Below are positions 46,128 through 54,454 of a stretch of DNA of 64,000 bases, in pieces. The notes below the pieces were generated by a model. That model saw nothing but the letters and a program-made list of their open reading frames with translations, was not told the origin of the DNA and did not search any database. The position numbers were made by a program, and so were the translations under genes. The DNA comes from JAKFDI01 sp036676235 (lineage in GTDB: Bacteria > Pseudomonadota > Gammaproteobacteria > Burkholderiales > Burkholderiaceae_C), in assembly GCA_036676235.1 (NCBI GenBank), contig JAKFDI010000010.1:124001-188000 (forward strand). Direction: 5' to 3'. The stretch's first letter is position 1, and each line of letters begins with the position of its first letter.

Positions 46128-46925
46128 TCACATGCCCTTGAAGAGGTGCGCATAGAGCCGGCTCGCGACCAGTTTTTCCGACCGGTCGCGCAGCGTGAGC
46201 ACCACCTTGCCCGATTCCTGCCGCTCGGCGGTGGCGATCTTGCGCGCCTGGACCACGGTGCCGCGATGCACCTGCCAGAAGCGCTGCGGATCGAGCTGGG
46301 GCACCAGTTCGCGCAGCGAGAGCCGGATCAGGTGGTCGGCGCCTGCCGTGACCACGCGCACGTACTTGTCGGCGGCCTCAAAGTACAGCACCTCGTCCAC
46401 CGGGATCAGGTGCACCGTGCTGCCGCTGCTGGCCTGGATGACGTCGAGCCGCAGTGCGGCCGATGCCGCTGCGGGCGCGACCAAGGCGCGCAACTGCTCC
46501 ACCGCCTGCTGCAGTCCCTGCGCCGGCGCCGCGCGCTGCGCGAGCGCCGCCTGAAGCCGCTGCACGCACTGCGCGAGGCGCGCGGGGTCCAGCGGCTTGA
46601 GCAGGTAGTCGACCGCGCGGCGCTCGAAGGCCTGCACGGCGTACTGGTCGTAGGCGGTGACGAACACCAGCAGCGGGAAGGGTTGGGCCGCATCGCCCGG
46701 CCAGTCTTCGGCCAACGCCTGCGCGGCTTCAAGGCCGCTCATGCCCGGCATGCGGATGTCGAGGAACAGCACGTCGGGCGCGAGAGTCAGCGCCTGGTCC
46801 ACCGCTGCCTGGCCGTGGTGCACGGCCGCGGCGATGTGCAGCGCCGGCCAGGCGCGGGCCAGCTCGGCGCGCAGGTTCTCGGCCAGCAGCGGTTCGTCTT
46901 CGGCGATCAGGGCGGTGGGGCTCAT
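46128..46925 (-). CDS. LytTR-family response regulator
   Basis: The product has 265 residues. The receiver domain has the acidic pocket IAEDEPLL, phospho-acceptor Asp in DVLFLDIRMPGMSG, Thr/Lys of VTAYDQYAV and LLKPLDP. The C-terminal LytTR DNA-binding domain has IPVDEVLYFEAADKYVRVVT and FWQVHRGTVVQARKI. It pairs with the LytS-like kinase at 47887-48978. The ATG at 46925 overlaps the hydrolase stop. The target genes are unknown; the neighbouring hydrolase and membrane genes are candidates. Confidence 0.9.
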   Translation of the reverse strand: MSPTALIAEDEPLLAENLRAELARAWPALHIAAAVHHGQAAVDQALTLAPDVLFLDIRMPGMSGLEAAQALAEDWPGDAAQPFPLLVFVTAYDQYAVQAFERRAVDYLLKPLDPARLAQCVQRLQAALAQRAAPAQGLQQAVEQLRALVAPAAASAALRLDVIQASSGSTVHLIPVDEVLYFEAADKYVRVVTAGADHLIRLSLRELVPQLDPQRFWQVHRGTVVQARKIATAERQESGKVVLTLRDRSEKLVASRLYAHLFKGM

Positions 46926-47890
46926 GGCGTCTCGAAGCGCTGAAGGGCCGCGACCGCGGCCTGAACCGCGGCCGGCTCCAGCGTGAGCGGAATATGGCCG
47001 ACACCGGGAAGCAGCGTGACCGGCGGCGTCTTGCCCGCCTGCGCGAACACGGCGGCGAAACGATCGGCATGAAATGCTTCGTCGTCCGTGCCGGCCAGGA
47101 TCTGCATCGGCTGGTTCGCGGCCCGGATGTCGGCAAGGTAGTCGGGCCGCGGCCGGAAGTTCTGCGCCAGCGCGAAGGAGTACTGCAGCGTCAGGAACGG
47201 CTTGGCGCTCTCGCTGAGCGCGAAGCGCGTGACGGGCAACTGGTTGAAGGCTTGCACGCCCACCGCATCGAGGATGGCGACGGCGACGATGCGCGGCAGC
47301 CCCACGCTGACCCAGCCGCCGCTGCCGGGGCGATAGGTCTCGGCGTCCTGGCTGATGAAGGGCGAGAGCAGCAGGTAGTTCGCGAAGAGTTCTTGTCGCT
47401 CGCCGCCGGCGAAGCGCAGGGCAAAGCCGCCGCCCGACGAGAAGCCGGCGAGCGTGGTTGGCTGCGGCGGCTTCACCGCACGCATGAAGTCTTCGAGGTC
47501 GTCGTCGAGCTGGCCGACGTAGTCGATCTGCCCGCGCGTGCCCGAATCGCCGTGGCCGCGCATGTCGAGTGCGTAGGCCGCGTATCCGGCCGCGGCAAAG
47601 GCCTGTGCCATGACGTGCATGCTGCTTCCGCGGGCGGACGAACCATGCACCAGCACCACGCTGCCACGCGCCGGTTCGGTTCCCGGCGGGTAGGCATGAA
47701 AGGCGAGCGGCGTGCCGTCCCGCGCGGCCAAGCGGCTCGGTGCTGGCAGGTCGCTGAAGTCGACGGCCTTGAACGGGTTGTTGATGCTTGCCATGGGCGG
47801 CGGATCGCCCGGCCCGCCGAAGGCGATGGCGCAAGCGGCGGCCGCAGCGAGTGCGAGAACCGCAACGGCGGCAAGGGTGATGGGTTTCAT
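46922..47890 (-). CDS. alpha/beta hydrolase between kinase and response regulator
   Basis: The product has 322 residues. An N-terminal hydrophobic segment (residues 4-24) suggests export or membrane anchoring. The hydrolase core shows VVLVHGSSARGSSMHVMAQA, LDMRGHGDSG, nucleophile elbow GFSSGG and the C-terminal His in PGVGHIPLT, with an acid in AGTDDEAFHADRF. It resembles monoacylglycerol-lipase/lysophospholipase-type enzymes. It overlaps the genes on both sides by four bases, so its synthesis is tied to the two-component pair. Confidence 0.83.
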   Translation of the reverse strand: MKPITLAAVAVLALAAAAACAIAFGGPGDPPPMASINNPFKAVDFSDLPAPSRLAARDGTPLAFHAYPPGTEPARGSVVLVHGSSARGSSMHVMAQAFAAAGYAAYALDMRGHGDSGTRGQIDYVGQLDDDLEDFMRAVKPPQPTTLAGFSSGGGFALRFAGGERQELFANYLLLSPFISQDAETYRPGSGGWVSVGLPRIVAVAILDAVGVQAFNQLPVTRFALSESAKPFLTLQYSFALAQNFRPRPDYLADIRAANQPMQILAGTDDEAFHADRFAAVFAQAGKTPPVTLLPGVGHIPLTLEPAAVQAAVAALQRFETP

Positions 47891-48978
47891 CGTGCCGCCT
47901 CCTCGCGGGTTGTGATCGGTTGAGCTTCGGCGCGGCTCTGACCGAGCGGCAGCCGCACCACGGCGAGCGTGCCGCCCTCGGCGATGGGCGCGAGTGTGAG
48001 CGTGGCCGCGTCGCCGTACAGGGTGTGCAGGCGTTCCTGTACCTGCTGCAGGCCGAAGCGCGTGCCGGCTGCGTTGTCGGTGAGGCCGAGGCCGGCACCG
48101 GTGTCGCGCACGCGCAGCACCAGGTGCCCCGATTCGGCCGCGGCTTCCACGCTCAACTGCCCGCCGGCCACATGCGGCTCGAGCCCGTGCTTGATGGCGT
48201 TCTCCACCAGCGGCTGCAGGATGAGCGGCGGCACCGGTTGCGTGGCCAGCGCGGCGGGCAGGGACAGCTCGACGACGAGGCGCTCACCCATGCGCACCTT
48301 CATCAGCTCGAGGTAGTCGGCCACGCGCGCGAACTCGGCGGCGAGCGGATGCATGGCGGTGCGCGAGGCGCTCAGCGTGGCGCGCAGGAAGGCGATGAGC
48401 TGGTCGAGCATGGCCTGCGCGCGCGCCGGGTCGAGGCCGATCAGCACGCGCAGGTTGGCGAGCGTGTTGAACAGCATGTGCGGCTCGAGCTGCGATTCGA
48501 GCAGCTTGAGCTTGGCCTCGGCGGCGTCGCGCTGCGCGACGGCAAGCTGCTGGCGCCGCCGTTCCTCGCGTCCGCGCGAGATGAAGAAGAACGAGATGCC
48601 GACGCTGACGCCCACCGCCATCACGAAGTAGCCGCCCATGGTGCGCGGTGAATGCGTCCAGGTCTGGAAGGTCGAGCAGCCGCAATAGAAGTCGGCGATC
48701 CAGGTGCCGGTGAAGTAGCCGAGCGCCACGCCGCCCACCTGCAGCACCACGCCGCGCCAGCCCGTGGGCAGGTGCGAATCGGGGTCGCGCTCGAAGAGCA
48801 GCCGGCCGAAGTCGATGAAGGCCCAGATGCACAGGCCGATGGCCTGCGCATACACCATCTGCTGGACCCAGTCGCCGCCGCGTGCGATGCCCAGACCCAG
48901 GCCGATCAGCGTGTTGAACAGGACGACGGTGCCGGCGCGGCGCAGGTAGCGCGGCAGCTCGAAGGTGGTGAGGGACAC
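47887..48978 (-). CDS. LytS-type sensor histidine kinase
   Basis: The product has 363 residues from a GTG at 48978; the start is uncertain. Four membrane helices occupy the N-terminal half without a large periplasmic loop. A short coiled coil leads to the His_kinase box LEPHMLFNTLANLRVLIG, where His is the phosphorylation site, then QPLVENAIKHGLEP (N box) and VRDTGAGL (G box). Kinases of this kind sense membrane or intracellular signals and phosphorylate LytTR regulators. It is cotranscribed with the hydrolase and regulator (ATGA overlap). Confidence 0.87.
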   Translation of the reverse strand: MSLTTFELPRYLRRAGTVVLFNTLIGLGLGIARGGDWVQQMVYAQAIGLCIWAFIDFGRLLFERDPDSHLPTGWRGVVLQVGGVALGYFTGTWIADFYCGCSTFQTWTHSPRTMGGYFVMAVGVSVGISFFFISRGREERRRQQLAVAQRDAAEAKLKLLESQLEPHMLFNTLANLRVLIGLDPARAQAMLDQLIAFLRATLSASRTAMHPLAAEFARVADYLELMKVRMGERLVVELSLPAALATQPVPPLILQPLVENAIKHGLEPHVAGGQLSVEAAAESGHLVLRVRDTGAGLGLTDNAAGTRFGLQQVQERLHTLYGDAATLTLAPIAEGGTLAVVRLPLGQSRAEAQPITTREEAAR

Positions 48979-49007
48979 GGCGGGGGCAGGCGTGAGGGCG
49001 AACGAGT

Positions 49008-49547
49008 CTAGGGCCCCGCGGGCGCGAGCACGGTGCCCGGTCGCGCCGTGTCGAGCACGCGCAGCGCCCGGGCGAGAAAGACACCGGACAGCAGGCCGTA
49101 GCCGAGCGCCATGGGCAGCGCGAATCCCGGCGCGCTGCTCGAGGCCGGATGAAGCGCGTGCGCCACGCCGGCCACGTAGCGCAGCAGGAACACCGCCAGC
49201 ATGAGTACCAGCGGCCAGGCGCTGCCGCCGAGCACGAAGCCGCCCTCGGACGCCGGGCGCACGTCGCGCGGCCAGCGCAGCGCGCGATTGGCGGCCACCG
49301 CGCCGGCCATGCCGGCGGCCCAGGTGATGAGCACCGGCGCGCGCCAGCCGAAGGCCGAGGCCGCGCCGACCAGCGAGTAGGCGCCGAGCGCCAGTGGCGC
49401 GAACGTCAACCGCGCGCGGCTGATGGCGTGCTCGCGCATCTGCCGCAGGCCGAGTGCGATCAGCACCGCGAGGATGGCCCACGCCCAGGGCGGTGTGTGG
49501 CGGATGATTTCGGGCAGGACAACGAAAGGCGGCAGGTCGGTCGGCAT
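49008..49547 (-). CDS. five-helix membrane protein, possible DUF6622
   Basis: The product has 179 residues with five or six hydrophobic helices. IIRHTPPWAWAILAVLIALG at the start resembles DUF6622-family proteins, a tentative match. No catalytic residues are seen. It is 29 bases upstream of the kinase start on the same strand, so it belongs to the same transcript and may help sensing. Confidence 0.7.
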   Translation of the reverse strand: MPTDLPPFVVLPEIIRHTPPWAWAILAVLIALGLRQMREHAISRARLTFAPLALGAYSLVGAASAFGWRAPVLITWAAGMAGAVAANRALRWPRDVRPASEGGFVLGGSAWPLVLMLAVFLLRYVAGVAHALHPASSSAPGFALPMALGYGLLSGVFLARALRVLDTARPGTVLAPAGP

Positions 49548-49584
49548 GGTGATGGTTCCGAAAGTGGTGGTGCGGCGGCGGCGT

Positions 49585-49995
49585 TCAGACCAGCGCCAGC
49601 CAGTGGTGCCACACCGCCTGGCCGAGGAAGCGGTCGGGCAGCAGCGCGAACAGCCCCGCGCCGACGCAGCCGCCGAGGTAGGTCGACCACATCACCTGGC
49701 GGTGCTCGGCGATGCGCCGCCGGGCGATGTAGTAGATGCCGCCGGCGATGCCCGCGAAGGTGAGCACGGTGAGGACGTGGATCGGCGTGTAGCCCCACAC
49801 GTTGGGCAGGTCGAAGTCGCGGATGAACACGCTCGACAAGGCGGCGCCCAGCATCAGCGTGGCCCAGCCGTAGCCGGCTGCGCGGTGCAGGCGCGAGCCC
49901 TTGCGTGCGCGCAGGGCGACGGGGCCGAGCAGCAGCGCGGGCAGGGCGAGGAACAGATGAATGACGATGGCGGGGGAGAGACTGGACAGGTTCAT
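49585..49995 (-). CDS. DUF2306-like small membrane protein
   Basis: The product has 136 residues with four helices. It begins SPAIVIHLFLALPALLLGPV and continues KGSRLHRAAGYGWATLML and RIAEHRQVMWSTY, the order of conserved His/Arg residues seen in DUF2306 proteins, some of which resemble small heme-binding membrane proteins. It is probably the first gene of the minus operon ending at the 2TM gene. The frame to 50169 is unsupported. Confidence 0.72.
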   Translation of the reverse strand: MNLSSLSPAIVIHLFLALPALLLGPVALRARKGSRLHRAAGYGWATLMLGAALSSVFIRDFDLPNVWGYTPIHVLTVLTFAGIAGGIYYIARRRIAEHRQVMWSTYLGGCVGAGLFALLPDRFLGQAVWHHWLALV

Positions 49996-50180
49996 GGCGG
50001 GCTCCTCGTGCGGCCGATGTGTGGCCAATGAGAAGCACTGTGTCCGCCGCCGCGCCGGGGCGCGAGCGGCGTGCGACGAAGCGCGGCATCGCGTCGCGAA
50101 ACGTCGCCCGGGCGCCGCCGATGCGTGCGCCGTTCGGCCCGCCGCAACGCCCCGCGGGCGGCCGGGCACATGAGCGGCGC

Positions 50181-50205
50181 TATATTGCTTCGCGACCGAG
50201 AAGGA
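50181..50205 (+). promoter_or_regulatory. -10-like element and Shine-Dalgarno for the M14 peptidase gene
   Basis: TATATT at 50181-50186 is the only good -10-like hexamer in the 217-base divergent region, and AAGGA at 50201-50205 lies seven bases before the ATG at 50213. No clear -35 was found. Confidence 0.4.
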
Positions 50206-50212
50206 ACAACGA

Positions 50213-52021
50213 ATGACAAGCCCTCACGCCGCCACGCCCCTGATTGCCGTCCTGCGAAGCCGCTGGGCCGGCGCCTGCCTGCTCGCTTTCGGCCTGGCTG
50301 CCTGCAGCACGCCGTTCCCGATTCCCGAGGACCGCCCGGCGCCGCCCGCGCCGCCGCCGGTGGTTGCCGCACCGGCACCTGCGCCGGCCGCCTCGGCGCC
50401 CGAGGGTGCCGTGGCGATGCCGGTCGCGCCGCGCGACATGTCGCCGCAGCCGCTGCCGGTGCAGGAGCCCATCGCCACCTTCAGCCCGGCGGTGCAGGCG
50501 CGCTTCCCGGCGCCGCCGGTGAACTACCGCACGCCGGCCTTCCAGCCGGGGCGCACGAGCTACACCACCAACGCCGAACTGCGCAGCTTCGTGCACGGCA
50601 TCGCTGGCGCATCGCGTCCCGCGGCCGACCCGACGCGCGTGCGGCTGCTGTCGCTCGGCAGCTCGCAGACCGGCATTCCGCTGGAAGCGCTGCTGTTCAC
50701 GCGGCTGACGGCTGCCGACCCCGCCACGCTGCTCGCCAGCGGACGGCCGACGGTGTTGCTGGTCGGCCAGCAGCACGGCAACGAGCCGGCCGGCAGCGAG
50801 GCGCTGCTGGTGCTGGCGCAGGAGTTGAACGGTGGCCTGCTGGCGCCGCTGCTCGACCGCATCAATGTGATCATCCTGCCGCGCGCCAACCCCGACGGCG
50901 CCGAGGCCGGCACCCGCATGAGCGCCAGCGGCATCGACATCAACCGCGACCACCTGCTGCTGCGCACGCCCGAGGCGCAGGCGATTGCGCTGCTGATGCG
51001 CCAGTACCGGCCGACGGTGGTGGTCGATGCACACGAGTACACGGTGGCCGGACGCTTTCTCGAGAAGTTCGGTGCCGTGCAGCGCTATGACGCGCTGCTG
51101 CAGTACGCCATGACGCCCAACGTGCACGAGTTCATGACGCGCGCCTCGCAGCAGTGGTTTCACGAGCCGGTGATGCAGCGGCTGGAGTCGCTGGGCCTGA
51201 GCAGCGAGTGGTACTACACCACCTCGGACGATCCCACCGACAAGAAGGTGTCGATGGGCGGCGTGCGGCCCGACACCGGGCGCAACGTCAACGGCTTGAA
51301 GAACGCTGTCAGCCTGCTGGTGGAAACGCGCGGTGTCGGCATCGGCCGCCAGAACTTCGAGCGCCGCGTGTACACGCATGTGAGCGCGATGGCCCGGGTG
51401 CTGCAGAGCAGCGCCGAGCGCGCGCCCGACCTGATCAAGCTGCGGCAGTTCGTCGCCGACGACGTGAGCGCGCTGGCCTGCCGCGGCGAGGTGGTGCTCG
51501 AAGCCGCCCCGACGCCGAGCGAATACTCGCTGGTGATGCTGGACCCCGAGACCGGCGCCGACCGGGCCATCGCCGTGTCGTGGGATTCGGCGCTGCAGTT
51601 GCAGCCGCTCAGGAAGCGCCCGCGCCCCTGCGGCTACTGGCTGGCCGCGGAGGAGGTGGACGCGATGCTGCGCCTGCGCGCGCTCGGCCTGGTGGTGCAG
51701 CGGGTGGCGGAGAACGGCGTGGTGCGCGGCGAGCTGTATACCGAGACTTCACGGGCGCTGGCCGAGCGCAGCGACGTGCGCGGCACCATCGCCGACGGCG
51801 GTGCGGCCATCCAGGTGACGGTGAGTACGGCGGCGGCGGCCATCGACGTGCCCGAAGGCAGCTACTACGTGCCGCTCGACCAGCCGCTCGCGCACCTGGC
51901 CGTGGCCGCGCTGGAGCCCGATACGCAGAGCAGCTATTTCGCCAATCACGTCATCGGCAAGCTGCGTTCGGTGGCGCGGGTGATGCTGCGGCCGACGTCC
52001 AAGCTGTCCGCATTACCCTGA
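50213..52021 (+). CDS. M14-family zinc carboxypeptidase lipoprotein
   Basis: The product has 602 residues. The lipobox LAAC puts the lipidated Cys at residue 31, followed by a long Pro/Ala linker (to about 90), so it is a membrane-anchored periplasmic protein. The catalytic domain has the zinc-binding HGNE in VGQQHGNEPAG, a third ligand His in VVDAHEY, Arg in LPRANPDGAEAGTRM and a likely catalytic Glu in LLVETRGVG. Substrates of this subgroup are unknown; cell-wall peptides are possible. The C-terminal 200 residues are a separate beta-rich region. Confidence 0.88.
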   Translation: MTSPHAATPLIAVLRSRWAGACLLAFGLAACSTPFPIPEDRPAPPAPPPVVAAPAPAPAASAPEGAVAMPVAPRDMSPQPLPVQEPIATFSPAVQARFPAPPVNYRTPAFQPGRTSYTTNAELRSFVHGIAGASRPAADPTRVRLLSLGSSQTGIPLEALLFTRLTAADPATLLASGRPTVLLVGQQHGNEPAGSEALLVLAQELNGGLLAPLLDRINVIILPRANPDGAEAGTRMSASGIDINRDHLLLRTPEAQAIALLMRQYRPTVVVDAHEYTVAGRFLEKFGAVQRYDALLQYAMTPNVHEFMTRASQQWFHEPVMQRLESLGLSSEWYYTTSDDPTDKKVSMGGVRPDTGRNVNGLKNAVSLLVETRGVGIGRQNFERRVYTHVSAMARVLQSSAERAPDLIKLRQFVADDVSALACRGEVVLEAAPTPSEYSLVMLDPETGADRAIAVSWDSALQLQPLRKRPRPCGYWLAAEEVDAMLRLRALGLVVQRVAENGVVRGELYTETSRALAERSDVRGTIADGGAAIQVTVSTAAAAIDVPEGSYYVPLDQPLAHLAVAALEPDTQSSYFANHVIGKLRSVARVMLRPTSKLSALP

Positions 52022-52043
52022 CGCAGCGGCAGGGCAGCGCGGC

Positions 52044-53636
52044 TCAGCGCCGCCTGCGGCTGCCGCCCAGCAGCGAGCCCAGTACGCCGCGGATGATCTC
52101 GCGGCCGACGGTGGAGCCCATGCTGCGCGCGGCCGATTTGGCGATCGTCTCGAACACCGAGTCCTTGCGGCCCGAGCCACGCAGCAGGCCGCCGGCCACG
52201 TCGCCTAGCCAGCCACCGCCGGCTTCTTCAGGTGCCGGCGCCTTACTCGCAACTTTCTCTTCGGCGGCGGCCTCGGCAGCGGCCGCGGCGCGGCCCTTGA
52301 GCTTCTCGTAGGCCGAATCGCGGTCGACGTCCTTGTCGTACACGCCGGCCACGAGTGAGGTGGCGATCAACTTCTCGCGCTGCTGCGGTGTGATGGGGCC
52401 GATCTGGCTGCCGGGCGGAATCACGAACACCCGCTCGGTGACAGTCGGGCGCCCCTTCGGATCGAGAAAGCTCACCAGCGCCTCGCCCACCGCCAACTCG
52501 GTGATGGCGGTCTCGACATCGAGCTTCGGGTTTGCTCGCATCGTGCTCGCCGCGGCCTTCACGGCCTTCTGGTCGCGCGGCGTGAAGGCGCGCAACGCAT
52601 GCTGCACGCGATTGCCGAGCTGGGCGAGCACAGTGTCGGGAATGTCCAGCGGGTTCTGCGTCACGAAGTAGACGCCCACGCCCTTGCTGCGCACGAGGCG
52701 CACCACGAGTTCGATGCGTTCGATCAACGCCTCGGGCGCGTCCTTGAACAGCAGGTGGGCCTCGTCGAAGAAGAAAACCAGCTTCGGCTTCTCCAGGTCG
52801 CCGACTTCGGGCAACTGCTCGAACAGCTCCGACAGCATCCACAGCAGGAAGGTGGCGTACAGCCGGGGGCTGTTCATCAGCTGGTCGGCGGCGAGGATGT
52901 TGAGCACGCCCATCGGGGTCGACGGGCCGCCCCGAGACCCCGATGCGCCCCCTTGGGGGGCAGGAGCCGCAGGCGACGTGGGGGCTCGTGACACATCGGT
53001 GGTTTGCATGAAGTCGGCAATGTCGAGCATCGGCTCGCCGAAGAACTGGTCGCCTCCTTGTTCCTCGATCTGCAGCAGGCCGCGCTGGATGGCGCCCACG
53101 CTGGCTGCGCTCACGTTGCCGTATTCGGTGGTGAAGCTCTTCGCGTTGTCGCCCACGTGCTGCAGCATGGCGCGCAGGTCTTTCAGGTCGAGCAGCAGCA
53201 GGCCGTTGTCGTCGGCGATCTTGAACACGAGGGACAGCACACCCTGCTGCGTGTCGTTCAGCGCCAGCATGCGCGAGAGCAGCAGCGGGCCCATGTCGCT
53301 CACCGTGGCGCGCACCGGGTGGCCTTGCTTGCCGAACACGTCCCACAAGGTGGTGGGGCAGGCCACCGATTCGGGCGCTTCGATGCCGCGTTCCTTCAGC
53401 ACCGCGGCGATCTTGTCGCTGAGCGTGCCGGCCTGCGAGATGCCGGTGAGGTCGCCCTTCACGTCGGCCATGAACACCGGCACGCCGAGGCGGCTGAAGC
53501 CTTCGGCCAGAGTCTGCAGGGTGATGGTCTTGCCGGTGCCGGTGGCGCCCGTGATCAGGCCGTGGCGGTTGGCCAGACCGGGGAGCAGGTGGCTTTCGAT
53601 GTCTCCGCGCTTGGCGACGAGGATCGGCTCGAGCAT
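52044..53636 (-). CDS. HerA/YjgR-like ATPase (DUF853) with a repeat-derived insertion
   Basis: The product has 530 residues. Walker A is ITGATGTGKTITLQTLAE, Walker B is LVFFFDEAHLLF, and VYFVTQNPLDIPDTVLAQLG with RVQHALRAFTPRDQKA are the HerA-type sensor and arginine regions. E. coli YjgR is the best-known relative; a role in DNA translocation is assumed from fold only. Residues 216-241 are a low-complexity Pro/Gly/Ser insertion encoded by a dispersed repeat. A conserved glycine-rich C-terminus (SLLGGSRRRR) ends the protein. It is divergent from yebC. Confidence 0.87.
   Translation of the reverse strand: MLEPILVAKRGDIESHLLPGLANRHGLITGATGTGKTITLQTLAEGFSRLGVPVFMADVKGDLTGISQAGTLSDKIAAVLKERGIEAPESVACPTTLWDVFGKQGHPVRATVSDMGPLLLSRMLALNDTQQGVLSLVFKIADDNGLLLLDLKDLRAMLQHVGDNAKSFTTEYGNVSAASVGAIQRGLLQIEEQGGDQFFGEPMLDIADFMQTTDVSRAPTSPAAPAPQGGASGSRGGPSTPMGVLNILAADQLMNSPRLYATFLLWMLSELFEQLPEVGDLEKPKLVFFFDEAHLLFKDAPEALIERIELVVRLVRSKGVGVYFVTQNPLDIPDTVLAQLGNRVQHALRAFTPRDQKAVKAAASTMRANPKLDVETAITELAVGEALVSFLDPKGRPTVTERVFVIPPGSQIGPITPQQREKLIATSLVAGVYDKDVDRDSAYEKLKGRAAAAAEAAAEEKVASKAPAPEEAGGGWLGDVAGGLLRGSGRKDSVFETIAKSAARSMGSTVGREIIRGVLGSLLGGSRRRR
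52914..52991. repeat. dispersed GC palindrome inserted in frame in the HerA-like gene
   Basis: The 78-base segment carries GCCCCC-TT-GGGGGGC (52947-52961) followed by GCAGGCGACGTGGGGGC, a pattern typical of Burkholderiales intergenic repeats. It is exactly 26 codons long and adds no stop codon to the gene. Confidence 0.65.
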
Positions 53637-53728
53637 GGGCTGGCTCCCGGGGGCGGCAAGTAAAATCGCAGTCTATCGAACAACATGCCGAGCGGCCGAT
53701 GCGCCGAGCTCGTGCGCCAGGAGTATTG

Positions 53729-54454
53729 ATGGCCGGACATTCCAAATGGGCCAACATCCAGCACCGCAAGGGCCGCCAGGACGAGAAGCGCGGCAAGGTC
53801 TGGACACGCATCATCCGGGAGATCATCGTGGCGGCCCGGCAGGGCGGCGGGGAAGTCAAGGAGAACCCGCGACTGCGCCTGGCGGTGGAGAAGGCCAAGG
53901 CCGCCAACATGCCGGCCGACACCGTCAGGAAGAACATCGACAAGGCGACCGGCAACCTCGAGGGCGTGAGCTACGAGGAGATCCGCTACGAGGGCTACGG
54001 CATCGGCGGCGCGGCCATCATCGTCGACTGCATGACCGACAACCGCGTGCGCACGGTGGCCGAGGTGCGGCACGCCTTCAGCAAGTACGGCGGCAACCTC
54101 GGCACCGAAGGCTCGGTCGCCTTCCAGTTCAAGCATTGCGGGCAGTTCGTCTTTGCGCCCGGCACGAGTGAAGACAAGGTCATGGAAGTGGCGCTGGAAG
54201 CCGGTGCCGAAGACGTGATCACCGACGACGACGGCGCCATCGAAGTGCTGTGCGCGCCACCTGATTTCGAGGCGGTGAAGAACGCGCTCGAAGCCGCGGG
54301 CCTTGCGCCCGAGGTGGCCGAGGTGACGATGCGCGCCGAGAACACCATCGAACTGGCCGGCGAAGACGCGCAGCGCATGCAGAAGCTGCTGGATGTCATC
54401 GAGGATCTCGACGACGTGCAGGACGTCTATCACAACGCTGAAATCGGCGAATGA
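53729..54454 (+). CDS. yebC: YebC/PmpR-family regulatory protein
   Basis: The product has 241 residues, the normal length. It begins AGHSKWANIQHRKGRQDEKR, the family N-terminus, and has NMPADTVRKNIDKATG and TEGSVAFQF. AGGAG lies five bases before the ATG at 53729. Members act as DNA-binding regulators in some bacteria, and the YebC/TACO1 family also helps translation of proline stretches at the ribosome. Its stop overlaps the purD start (ATGA). Confidence 0.95.
   Translation: MAGHSKWANIQHRKGRQDEKRGKVWTRIIREIIVAARQGGGEVKENPRLRLAVEKAKAANMPADTVRKNIDKATGNLEGVSYEEIRYEGYGIGGAAIIVDCMTDNRVRTVAEVRHAFSKYGGNLGTEGSVAFQFKHCGQFVFAPGTSEDKVMEVALEAGAEDVITDDDGAIEVLCAPPDFEAVKNALEAAGLAPEVAEVTMRAENTIELAGEDAQRMQKLLDVIEDLDDVQDVYHNAEIGE

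Noticed and set aside
53004..53663. Plus-strand open frame opposite the HerA-like gene
   Set aside because: His/Gln/Val-rich shadow with no recognised motif.
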